NCBI GenBank assembly: GCA_039933105.1
Contig: JBDTOT010000002.1
Coordinates: 62,001 to 126,000, forward strand
Direction of reading: 5' to 3'
Source of the DNA: FEN-1219 sp039933105
Lineage (GTDB): Bacteria > Pseudomonadota > Gammaproteobacteria > Steroidobacterales > Rariloculaceae
Length of the DNA stretch: 64,000 nucleotides
The position numbers were made by a program, and so were the translations under genes. The notes under the pieces are model-generated. The model ran no database searches. It saw only the letters and a list, made by a program, of their open reading frames with translations, and was not told where the DNA came from. Within the stretch, counting starts at the first letter, position 1. The number at the start of each line of letters is the position of its first letter. This document shows positions 40,977 to 49,011 of the stretch, piece after piece.

Positions 40977-43493
40977 TCAGAAGATCGGTTCTCCGCCCGA
41001 CCGGGCCGGCGTGGCTCCGGGCTCGAGCTGCGTGAATGGGCTTGCGACAACGTCGGGCTCACGGTCCGGCAGATTGTCGATGTCGAACTTCTCGAAGATG
41101 CTGTTCGGCGCGCCGTCACTTGCGATGAGACCGGTCGTGGGATTGATTCGGTACTCGACGATACCGGGAGGCCGAGCCAAGAGGTGTTCGGCCTTACCGG
41201 CCAGCGCTGCACGCATGTAGTCGATCCACATCGGGATCGCCGTCACGCCACCCTGCTCGTAGGCGCCCAGTGGGCGAACCTGATCGAACCCGACCCAAGC
41301 CGCCGCGACCACGTCCGCGTTGAATCCGACGAACCAGGTGTCGCGGCCCTCGTTCGTCGTGCCCGTCTTGCCCGCCAAATCGCCACGCTTGAGCGCCACG
41401 CGTGCGCGTTCTCCAGTCCCTCGGCGCACGACGTCCTGCATCATGTCGGTCATCAGGTAAGCGTTCTGCGGCGAGATTACACGCGGCGCAGCGAGTTGTG
41501 CCGGGTACAGTTCCGTGATGTCAGTGATCAACTCCTCGGAAGCGGGCTCCGCAGGCGGAGGCGTCTCGCGCGGCGTGTTGCAGTCGGGACAAATCTGCGG
41601 CTCGGCTGAATACAAAAGCTCACCGTTCGACAGAGTCACACGATCGATGAAATACGGTTTCACGCGATAACCGCCGTTTGCGAACACTGCGTATCCCGCG
41701 ACGAGATCGAGTGGCGCGACACCGCCGGCGCCAAGCGCGAGCGACAAATCCTCAGGAACAGCGGTGTCGTCGAAACCAAAGCGGTGCACGTGCTCGACCG
41801 CTGTCGGCACGCCGATCCGCTGCAGCAGGCGAATAGACACTGAGTTCAGCGACTCGAGAAGGGCGAAGCGCAGACGCACGTCGCCGTAGTACTTGCCACC
41901 GAAATTCTCGGGCTTCCACACGCGCTCGAGCGCGGGTTGGTAGCCGATGTCGGGCGGCGCGTCGGTCACGACGGTGGCTGGGGTGAAGCCGTGGTCAAAG
42001 CCCGCCGAGTACACGAACGGCTTGAAGGAAGAGCCGGGTTGGCGGCGCGACTGTGTCGCACGATTGAAGTTGTTCAAATAGAAGTCGAAGCCGCCGTTCA
42101 GCACGACGATTGCGCCGTCGAACGGGTCGACGGAGACAAATGCGCCTTGCACCTCCGGGATCTGCGCCAGCCGCCAACGCCCATCCGCTGCGCGCCGAAA
42201 CCGCACGATATCGCCCGCGAGCAACACTTGTGCCACCGTGGTCGGTTTCGCGCCGACGCTATCGTCAGTTACAAACGGCGCGGCCCACGCTATGCCCTCG
42301 AGGTCGACCGACTGCTCGCCTTCCGCAGTGAAATACACGCGCGCGCTCGTATCGTCCGCATGCAACACGATGCCCGCTTCGTAATCAAGCAAGGTCGGAT
42401 AGTCTTCAAGCAGCGCTCGAAGTTGAACCGGATCCGCTAGCGCGCTGCCGCGCTCGCGATCTGCACCGTTAGGTGCAGGGAGCGGTAGCTGCACGTGTGC
42501 TAGCGGCCCCCGATAGCCGTGGCGTTCATCGTAGGCGACCAGCGTGTCGTGCACGGCGCCATTCGCGACCGTCTGCAGCCTACTGTCGATCGTTGTCGTG
42601 ACTTTCAAGCCGGCGGTGTATGCGGCTGGCCCAAAACGCCGGATCATCTCCGCGCGAACCATCTCGGCAACGTACGGGGCCCTGACTTGGTTCAAGGGCG
42701 TGAATCGCCGCGCCACAACAGGCTCAGCCATCCCCGTCTGGTACTGTTGTTCATCGATTGCACCGGTCTCGAACATGCGGCGCAAAACGTAGCTGCGCCG
42801 CGCGGCCGCGCGCTCTGGGCTCGCGATCGGGTTCAGGTCGGCGGGCCGCTGCGGGATGCCCGCCAGGATCGCGACTTCGGACACTGTCAGATCGCCCAAG
42901 TCCTTACCGAAGTACGTGCGAGCCGCCTGCGCGACACCGTAAGACCGTTGGCCGAAGAAGTAGGTATTGAGATAGAGCTCGAGGATCTCCTGTTTCGTGA
43001 ACTCGCGTTCGATGCGAAACGCCAGAATCCATTCCTTGAACTTCTGCACGAACCTCTGGACGCCCGAACTCAAGCCCGAGCGCTGAAGCACGTTTAAGGT
43101 CCGGGTGACCTGCTGCGTGATCGTACTGCCGCCGACCGTGTTGCCGTTGGGGCTGAGCTCGTTCAGCACGCCCCGGATCACGCCTCGATAGTCGACCCCG
43201 GGGTGTTCGAAAAAGTGCTCGTCCTCCGCCGCCAGTACCGCTTTGATCAGCAGCGGCGGGATGTCCGCGTACGCCACGGGGATACGCTTGACCTCGCCGA
43301 ACTCGTCGATCAGGCGGCCGTCGCGCGTATAGACCTGAAGCGGGACCTGGATCTTGATGTCCCGCAATTGCTCCGCCCGCGGCAGACTCGGCACCACGTA
43401 GTAATAGCCGCCCACGAACACCGCGACAACGACCAAAACGGCGGCCGCCGCAAACGCCGAAAATGTGAGCAGAATCTTGATGTAAGGGTTCAT
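40977..43493 (-). CDS. mrcA: Penicillin-binding protein 1A (class A, bifunctional)
   Basis: 838 residues. An N-terminal membrane helix (about 6-30) precedes a GT51 glycosyltransferase domain with the catalytic 'AVLAAEDEHFFEHPGVDYRG' and 'GGSTITQQVTRTL'. The transpeptidase has the SxxK nucleophile at Ser488 ('GSSFKPF'), SxN as 'LESLNSVSIRLL', and K709-T-G ('GKTGTTNEG'). An insert of about 100 residues between the domains matches the PBP1A OB-like domain. It builds and cross-links peptidoglycan. It diverges from pilMNOPQ across 430 bases holding a riboswitch, an arrangement shared with Pseudomonas apart from the riboswitch. Confidence 0.97.
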   Translation of the reverse strand: MNPYIKILLTFSAFAAAAVLVVVAVFVGGYYYVVPSLPRAEQLRDIKIQVPLQVYTRDGRLIDEFGEVKRIPVAYADIPPLLIKAVLAAEDEHFFEHPGVDYRGVIRGVLNELSPNGNTVGGSTITQQVTRTLNVLQRSGLSSGVQRFVQKFKEWILAFRIEREFTKQEILELYLNTYFFGQRSYGVAQAARTYFGKDLGDLTVSEVAILAGIPQRPADLNPIASPERAAARRSYVLRRMFETGAIDEQQYQTGMAEPVVARRFTPLNQVRAPYVAEMVRAEMIRRFGPAAYTAGLKVTTTIDSRLQTVANGAVHDTLVAYDERHGYRGPLAHVQLPLPAPNGADRERGSALADPVQLRALLEDYPTLLDYEAGIVLHADDTSARVYFTAEGEQSVDLEGIAWAAPFVTDDSVGAKPTTVAQVLLAGDIVRFRRAADGRWRLAQIPEVQGAFVSVDPFDGAIVVLNGGFDFYLNNFNRATQSRRQPGSSFKPFVYSAGFDHGFTPATVVTDAPPDIGYQPALERVWKPENFGGKYYGDVRLRFALLESLNSVSIRLLQRIGVPTAVEHVHRFGFDDTAVPEDLSLALGAGGVAPLDLVAGYAVFANGGYRVKPYFIDRVTLSNGELLYSAEPQICPDCNTPRETPPPAEPASEELITDITELYPAQLAAPRVISPQNAYLMTDMMQDVVRRGTGERARVALKRGDLAGKTGTTNEGRDTWFVGFNADVVAAAWVGFDQVRPLGAYEQGGVTAIPMWIDYMRAALAGKAEHLLARPPGIVEYRINPTTGLIASDGAPNSIFEKFDIDNLPDREPDVVASPFTQLEPGATPARSGGEPIF

Positions 43494-43516
43494 TTGCGAA
43501 GTTGGATTCCACGCCC

Positions 43517-43545
43517 TTGCCAGGCATCCGGGCTTTGTGCATAGT
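43517..43545 (+). promoter_or_regulatory. Candidate sigma-70 promoter for the riboswitch-pil transcript
   Basis: TTGCCA (43517-43522) and CATAGT (43540-43545) are separated by the ideal 17 bases and match the -35 and -10 consensus at 5/6 and 4/6 positions. Transcription would begin near 43552, right at the 5' edge of the riboswitch aptamer. Matches of this quality occur by chance, but the placement relative to the aptamer is striking. Confidence 0.45.
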
Positions 43546-43650
43546 CCGCGGCGTCAGGGCAAACCCATCGAAAGGTGGGGACGCAAAGCCTCCGGTCTAC
43601 AGGCACGGCGAGCATCGTCGTACCAAGGATAGCGGGGCTGCCGAAGCAGT
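43546..43650 (+). ncRNA. Cyclic di-GMP-I riboswitch (GEMM-I aptamer)
   Basis: The conserved GEMM-I core is present in order: TCAGGGCAAAC (43555 on); the P2 stem CCCATC-GAAA-GGTGGG with its GAAA tetraloop; GGGACGCAAAGCCTCCGG (43578-43595); a variable P3 arm closed by ACGGCGA/TCGTCGT; and the 3' block ATAGCGGGGCTGCCGAAG (43629-43646). The middle G of AGGGC (43558), equivalent to Vc2 G20, is a G, favouring c-di-GMP over 3',3'-cGAMP. The aptamer is on the plus strand, pointing to pilM, whose start is about 275 bases further on. I could not define the expression platform. Confidence 0.93.
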
Positions 43651-43924
43651 TGAACATCGCGAACCCGTCATGGGGCCTGTCGCCGCTTCGCCAGCTTACT
43701 CCTCCGCTCCCGACCGGAATGTGATGCGTCCCAACCATGCGGGGAATCCGGTTGTCTCCGGCATTTTCTCCGACGGCGGGCTTGCTGCGACCAGGCTAAC
43801 CTCGATGCGCAGATCGAGAGAGCCATCACACCGGTGGGAATCTGCGGCGGGTTATAGTTAAATTGGCAAGTTTAGGGCAGGTATAGGATTCTAAGCCAAC
43901 CTCGCGTGTTGGAAAGGAAAAGCT

Positions 43925-44986
43925 GTGTTCGCGACCCGTGGAAAGGGATCCTTGATCGGCCTCGATATTACGACCTCGTCGGTGAAGCTCATCGAGCTTG
44001 TACCGAGCGGCCGCGGTTTCCGCGTGGAATCCTATGCGGCTGAAGCCATGCCGCCCAACGCCATCAATGAAAAAGCGATCGTCGACGCCGATGCCGTCGG
44101 CGAAGCCATTCGCCGCGCCCACAAGCGCGCCGGCACCAAGACGCGCGAAGCTGCAGTCGCAATCAGCGGCGACGCTGCGATTACGAAAGTCATCCAGATG
44201 CCGAAGCACCTGAGCCAGGGCGAGCTCGAGGGTCAGGTAGAGCTGCAGGCCGATCAATACATCCCGTTCCCGATGGAAGAAGTCAGCTTTGATTTCGAAG
44301 TCATTGGCGACAGCGAGCGGGATCCCGATATGGTCGACGTGCTGCTGGTCGCAACCCGAACGGAGAACGTCGAGCAGCGGCAGGTGGCGGTCGAAGCTGC
44401 CGGGCTGAACGCGCGCGTGGTCGACGTCGAAGCGTTCGCAGTCGAGAACGGTTGCCAGCTATTGACTCATCAGATGCCCGACGGCGGCGCCGATAAGTTC
44501 GTTGCCATCTGCGACTTCGGGGCCAGCACCACGACCTTTAGCGTACTGAAGGACCTGAAAGTCATCTACACGCGCGACTTCGCGTTCGGCGGCCAGCAGC
44601 TGACCGAAGAGATCATGCGTACCTACGGCCTCAGCATGGAAGATGCCGGTCGCGCGAAAAAAGAGGGCGGGCTACCGAGCAACTATCAACCGGAAGTCCT
44701 CGATGCATTCATCGACGACATGTCGCAACAGGTCAGTCGCTCACTACAGTTCTTCCTCGCCTCGGGAAGCGGTCGCGAGCAGCCGGACCAGATTCTCGTG
44801 TGCGGCGGGTGTGCCAACATCCCGGGCGTGGCCGATGTAATCGGCAGCCGGGTCGGCGTTGCTACCGCCATCGGTGATCCTCTAGGACAAATGAAAATTT
44901 CTGGTCGCGCCAAATCCCAGGGTGTAGATCGGGATTCGACCGCGTTGCTGACCGCCTGCGGGCTCGCGCTGAGGAGCTTCGACTAA
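43925..44986 (+). CDS. pilM: Type IV pilus inner membrane platform protein PilM
   Basis: 353 residues from a GTG at 43925 with GGAAAGGA before it. Actin/FtsA-like ATPase fold: 'LIGLDITTSSVKLIEL', 'FVAICDFGASTTTFSVLKD' (phosphate 2 region) and 'ILVCGGCANIPGVADVI' (adenosine motif). PilM sits on the cytoplasmic face, binding the PilN N-terminus and linking the alignment complex to the pilus motor. First gene of pilMNOPQ, downstream of the c-di-GMP riboswitch; pilN begins one base after its stop. Confidence 0.97.
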   Translation: MFATRGKGSLIGLDITTSSVKLIELVPSGRGFRVESYAAEAMPPNAINEKAIVDADAVGEAIRRAHKRAGTKTREAAVAISGDAAITKVIQMPKHLSQGELEGQVELQADQYIPFPMEEVSFDFEVIGDSERDPDMVDVLLVATRTENVEQRQVAVEAAGLNARVVDVEAFAVENGCQLLTHQMPDGGADKFVAICDFGASTTTFSVLKDLKVIYTRDFAFGGQQLTEEIMRTYGLSMEDAGRAKKEGGLPSNYQPEVLDAFIDDMSQQVSRSLQFFLASGSGREQPDQILVCGGCANIPGVADVIGSRVGVATAIGDPLGQMKISGRAKSQGVDRDSTALLTACGLALRSFD

Positions 44987-44987
44987 C

Positions 44988-45569
44988 ATGCCGCGAATAA
45001 ATCTACTGCCCTGGCGTGCAGAGCTACGCCAGAAGCGCAAGAAAGAATTCTTCATGGCCTTGCTCGGCGCCGTGATCGTCGGTGGCGCGCTCGTGTACCT
45101 CTCGAAGCTCACTGTCCAGGGTTGGACGAGCTCGCAGCGCGGGCGAAACGAGATTCTGAAGGCCCAGATCGTCACGCTCGATAAACAGATCGAGGAAATT
45201 AAAGGTTTGAAGAGCCAGCGCGAGCGGTTGCTCGCACGCATGCGCGTCATCGATCAACTACAGCGCTCCCGGCCCGAAGTCGTGCACCTATTCGACGAGA
45301 TCGTGAACGTCGTGCCCGAAGGCGTGGATTTGACCGATATCGGGCAGGCAGGCGCACGCATCGAACTGCGCGGCGTCGCTCAGTCGAGCACTCGCGTATC
45401 GGCCCTGATGCGCAACATCGACGGTTCGAAGTGGATGAAGGACCCGAGCCTCGACATCGTCGAGAGCGTCGCAGCCGCCGCAGGAGCCGACAAGAGTTCC
45501 AAATTCAAGCTCTTCGCCCAACAAATTCCGATGGTGACGTCGGAAGAGGGCCAGGAGGCCGCGAAATGA
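44988..45569 (+). CDS. pilN: Type IV pilus alignment protein PilN
   Basis: 193 residues. The cytoplasmic start 'MPRINLLPWRAELRQKRKKE' contains the conserved INLLPWR motif that docks into PilM; a membrane helix follows (about residues 22-42), then a coiled coil ('EILKAQIVTLDKQIEEIKGL') and a ferredoxin-like periplasmic domain. It heterodimerises with PilO to link the inner membrane platform to PilP and the secretin. Its stop overlaps the pilO start (ATGA). Confidence 0.96.
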   Translation: MPRINLLPWRAELRQKRKKEFFMALLGAVIVGGALVYLSKLTVQGWTSSQRGRNEILKAQIVTLDKQIEEIKGLKSQRERLLARMRVIDQLQRSRPEVVHLFDEIVNVVPEGVDLTDIGQAGARIELRGVAQSSTRVSALMRNIDGSKWMKDPSLDIVESVAAAAGADKSSKFKLFAQQIPMVTSEEGQEAAK

Positions 45570-46180
45570 GCATCGTCGACGATCTACGCGCACTGGACAT
45601 GAACGACCCGGGCCGTTGGCCCCTGCCGATTCGCGTGGCGGCTGTCGGTATCGCGTTTGCTGCGGTGTTCGCGTTCGGCCTCTATATGTTCGTGATCCAG
45701 GACGAGAAGCCGCTGCTCGACCGCGCGAAACAGGAAGAAGCAGATTTGCGCTCCACGTTCGAGGATCGGCAACGCTTGGCCGCGAACTTCGATTCTTATC
45801 GCACGCAGCTCGCTGAGATCGAACGCGACTTCGGCGCCATGCTGCGACAATTGCCAGGCAAAACCGAAGTGCCCAGCTTGCTGACGGACATCGCCCAGAC
45901 AGCGCTCGGTGCAGGTCTCGAAGAGGTTCTGTTTCAGCCGACCGGCGAGATCCAGAAAGACTTCTACGCAGAGTTGCCTATCAAGCTCAAATACACGGGC
46001 AGCTATCACGAACTTGGCAATTTTGTGAGCGGCATCGCGGCGCTACCGCGCATCGTGACTTTACATGACATCGGTATCCACAAAGCTGACAAAGCATCGG
46101 CCGATGAGCTGACCTTCGACGTCACTGCAAAGACGTATCGCTACCTCGACGAAGAGGCGGCGGGAGGAACGGGGAAGTAA
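45566..46180 (+). CDS. pilO: Type IV pilus alignment protein PilO
   Basis: 204 residues from the ATG at 45566, overlapping the pilN stop; longer upstream frames are shadows. Layout as PilN: short cytoplasmic tail ('LRALDMNDPGRWPLPIR'), membrane helix (about 24-43), coiled coil ('ADLRSTFEDRQRLAANFDSY') and a periplasmic ferredoxin-like domain with 'LPIKLKYTGSYHELGNFVSG' and 'IAALPRIVTLHDI'. It pairs with PilN and recruits PilP. pilP starts immediately after its stop. Confidence 0.96.
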   Translation: MSIVDDLRALDMNDPGRWPLPIRVAAVGIAFAAVFAFGLYMFVIQDEKPLLDRAKQEEADLRSTFEDRQRLAANFDSYRTQLAEIERDFGAMLRQLPGKTEVPSLLTDIAQTALGAGLEEVLFQPTGEIQKDFYAELPIKLKYTGSYHELGNFVSGIAALPRIVTLHDIGIHKADKASADELTFDVTAKTYRYLDEEAAGGTGK

Positions 46181-46711
46181 ATGGCGACGCGTAGGACAAT
46201 TTTGACGCGTTCGCTCGCCGCGGTCGTTGTCGCGGTGAGCTTGAACGCATGCGGGGGCGCCAACGACGACCTCCGCAGCTACATCGATCAGATCAAGGCG
46301 CGGCCTGGCGGCCGCATCGAGCCGCTGCCGCAGGTGCAGCCGGCGCCGACCTTCGTCTATGAGGCGGGGCCGCGACGCTCGCCATTCGTTGCCGACGCGC
46401 CCCAGCGCCGTGCGCGCACGGGCCCTGGCGCCGTGGATGGCCCCGATCCGAACCGGCCGCGTGAGTTCCTCGAGCAGTTCCCGCTCGACACGCTACGCAT
46501 GGTCGGAACGCTAGCGGATCGGCGGGCGAGCTTCGGGCTCGTGCAGACGAACGATGGTCTCGTGCACCGCGTCTCCGTGGGCAACCACATAGGCCAGAAC
46601 TATGGTCGCATCGTGAAGATTTCCGATTCCCAGATTCAATTGGTCGAGATCATCCCTGACGGTTTGGGCGGGTTCCTTGAGCGACCCGCGGCTATTGCAC
46701 TGGCCGATTGA
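46181..46711 (+). CDS. pilP: Type IV pilus lipoprotein PilP
   Basis: 176 residues with a lipoprotein signal ending 'VSLNAC' (lipidated Cys24). A long Pro/Arg-rich linker leads to the beta-sandwich HR domain: 'PREFLEQFPLDTLRMVGTLA', 'GLVQTNDGLVHRVSVGNHIG', 'NYGRIVKISDSQIQLVEIIP'. PilP joins the PilNO dimer to the secretin PilQ. It starts one base after pilO and is followed by pilQ. Confidence 0.95.
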   Translation: MATRRTILTRSLAAVVVAVSLNACGGANDDLRSYIDQIKARPGGRIEPLPQVQPAPTFVYEAGPRRSPFVADAPQRRARTGPGAVDGPDPNRPREFLEQFPLDTLRMVGTLADRRASFGLVQTNDGLVHRVSVGNHIGQNYGRIVKISDSQIQLVEIIPDGLGGFLERPAAIALAD

Positions 46712-46742
46712 AGCGCAGGGGAGCTAGTAGGGAGTGAAACGT

Positions 46743-48953
46743 ATGTATAAGTCAGCGCCCGTTCGTCGCGGGATGGTTTCAACGTGGCTCGGTCGGGTCG
46801 CAGGCCTGGGGTGGGCACTCGCGATCGCCTTGTCTGCCGTCACGGCGCACGCCCAGGGCGATGGCGCGTTGCGTCTCGAGGCCATCGACGTGCAGCCGCT
46901 ACCGGGCCAGCAGGTCGAGCTCAAGCTCAAGTTGAGCGGACCGGCGCCGCAGCCGATGGCTTTCACGATCGAGAACCCAGCGCGGATCTCGCTCGATTTG
47001 CCAAACACCACGCTCGGCCTGTCGTCACGCCGCCAGGACGCCAACATCGGCCCGCTGACGTCGATTTTGTCGGCTGAGGCCAATGGCCGCACGCGCATCG
47101 TGCTGAATCTGAACCAGATGGTGCCCTACGAAACGCGCGTCGAAGGCGACAGCGTCTACGTCCGCATCGGTCAGTCGCCGGGCGGCGCGGCCGCTCCGGC
47201 GTTTGCCGCGCAACCGGCCCCGACCCCGCGCGCCGGCGCGGCCGCCCCGGCAGCCGCCGCGGCTGCCACCGATCGGTCGATTCGCAACATCGATTTCCGT
47301 CGGGGTGCCAACGGCGCCGGCCAGATCGTCGTCGATCTGAGCGATCCGCGCACGACGGTCGACGTTCGCCAGGAGGGCGGCCGCATCGTGGTCGACTTTC
47401 AGAACACGAGCCTGCCGCAGGAACTGATGCGCCGGCTCGACGTCACGGATTTCGCGACGCCCGTGTTCACGGTCGACGCGTTGCGCGCAAGTCGTGACGC
47501 TCGGCTCGTCGTGACGGCAGCCGCCGAGTACGACCAGCTCGCCTACCAGTCCGACAACATGTTCACGCTCGAACTCAAGCCGCCTGTGCAGAAGCAGGCC
47601 ACATCCACGCCTGGCGTGTACGACGAGAAACGCGAGTACGCCGGCGAGCGTTTGACTCTGAACTTTCAGGATCTCGAAACGCGTGCGGTGCTCCAGCTGA
47701 TCGCTGACTTTAGCGGTCTGAACATCGTCGTCAGCGACACGGTCATGGGCAGCGTCACACTGCGCCTGCAGAACGTGCCGTGGGATCAGGCGCTCGACAT
47801 TGTCATGACCACGAAGGGTCTCGACATGCGGCGCAATGGCAACGTGATCATCGTCGCGCCGGCAGAAGAAATTGCTGCTCGCGAGCAGAAGGCGCTTGAA
47901 GCCGTCAAGGCTCTGCAGACTCTCGAGCCGTTGCGCTCGGAGTTCATCCAGGTGAACTACGCAAAGGCCAGCGAGCTCGCCGAGCTCTTGAAGGGCACGG
48001 GCGGCAAGTCGTTGCTGTCCGAACGCGGCAGCGTCGCGATCGACGGGCGCACGAATACGCTGCTCGTCAGCGACACGCCCTCGAGCCTCGCGAACATTCG
48101 CCGCCTCGTGACGACGCTCGACATTCCGGTTCGCCAGGTCACGATCGAGACGCGTGTGGTCATCGTCAATGACGACTACAGCCGTCAGCTCGGCGTGCGC
48201 TTCGGGTCCAACGTCATCAAGGACCGCAACAACGGCAACGGCCTGTTGTCGATGACGGGCAACGGCTCGGGCTCCGACACGATCGTGAATTCCGGTATCA
48301 CGAACATCAACACGACCGGCTCGCCTTTCCCGGTCACGCTGCCGCCAATCAACCAGCGCTACAACGTGAACCTGCCGATCGCAAACCCGGCTGGCTCCGT
48401 CGCGCTGGCGATCTTGGATAGCGACTATCTCATCGATCTCGAGTTGACGGCCTTGCAGGCGGAAGGAGAAGGCCGCGTCGTGTCCACGCCGCGAATCGTC
48501 GCCACGAACCAGCGCGAGGCCCGCATCCTCCAGGGTACGGAAATTCCGTACCAGGAGTCCGCGTCGAGCGGCGCCACGACCGTGCAGTTCAAGCAGGCTG
48601 TCCTGAGTTTGACCGTCACGCCGCAGATCACGCCGGACGACCGGATCATCATGGATCTTCGGATCACGAAGGACTCGGTCGGCGCAGTAGTGTCGACGTC
48701 GACCGGCGGCCAGGTACCGAGCATCGACAAGAAAGAGCTCGCCACTCAGGTCGTGGTGAACGACGGCGAAACGGTCGTGCTCGGCGGTGTATACGAGACC
48801 GAGCTACGGCAGACCGTGAACAAGGTGCCGGTGCTGGGCGACATCCCGGGCCTGGGTTACCTGTTCCGGAGCAAGAGCAAAACCGACAACAACAAAGAGT
48901 TGCTGATCTTCGTGACGCCGAGGATCTTGCGCGACGGCGCGCGAGTCAACTAG
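46743..48953 (+). CDS. pilQ: Type IV pilus outer membrane secretin PilQ
   Basis: 736 residues from the ATG at 46743, eight bases after AGGGAG; the in-frame GTG at 46734 overlaps that site and is unlikely. Signal peptide (to about residue 38, 'AVTAHAQG'), two AMIN peptidoglycan-binding domains (about 45-120 and 180-270), N0/N1 domains ('RLTLNFQDLETRAVLQLIAD', 'IVMTTKGLDMRRNGNVIIV') and the secretin pore with 'RVVSTPRIVATNQREARILQ' and 'VPVLGDIPGLGYLFRSK'. An Ala/Pro-rich linker (about 150-175) separates the AMIN domains. It forms the gate through which pili are extruded. Confidence 0.97.
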   Translation: MYKSAPVRRGMVSTWLGRVAGLGWALAIALSAVTAHAQGDGALRLEAIDVQPLPGQQVELKLKLSGPAPQPMAFTIENPARISLDLPNTTLGLSSRRQDANIGPLTSILSAEANGRTRIVLNLNQMVPYETRVEGDSVYVRIGQSPGGAAAPAFAAQPAPTPRAGAAAPAAAAAATDRSIRNIDFRRGANGAGQIVVDLSDPRTTVDVRQEGGRIVVDFQNTSLPQELMRRLDVTDFATPVFTVDALRASRDARLVVTAAAEYDQLAYQSDNMFTLELKPPVQKQATSTPGVYDEKREYAGERLTLNFQDLETRAVLQLIADFSGLNIVVSDTVMGSVTLRLQNVPWDQALDIVMTTKGLDMRRNGNVIIVAPAEEIAAREQKALEAVKALQTLEPLRSEFIQVNYAKASELAELLKGTGGKSLLSERGSVAIDGRTNTLLVSDTPSSLANIRRLVTTLDIPVRQVTIETRVVIVNDDYSRQLGVRFGSNVIKDRNNGNGLLSMTGNGSGSDTIVNSGITNINTTGSPFPVTLPPINQRYNVNLPIANPAGSVALAILDSDYLIDLELTALQAEGEGRVVSTPRIVATNQREARILQGTEIPYQESASSGATTVQFKQAVLSLTVTPQITPDDRIIMDLRITKDSVGAVVSTSTGGQVPSIDKKELATQVVVNDGETVVLGGVYETELRQTVNKVPVLGDIPGLGYLFRSKSKTDNNKELLIFVTPRILRDGARVN

Positions 48954-49011
48954 TCGCCCGGGGAACGGACGTCGTACGGACGAGTTGCGCAAGGTTTAAA
49001 GGATCAGGGAT

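Noticed and set aside
43670..43861. 64-residue open frame between the riboswitch and pilM, considered as a leader peptide
   Set aside because: No ribosome-binding site and a low-complexity, non-gene-like sequence; the frame is expected by chance.
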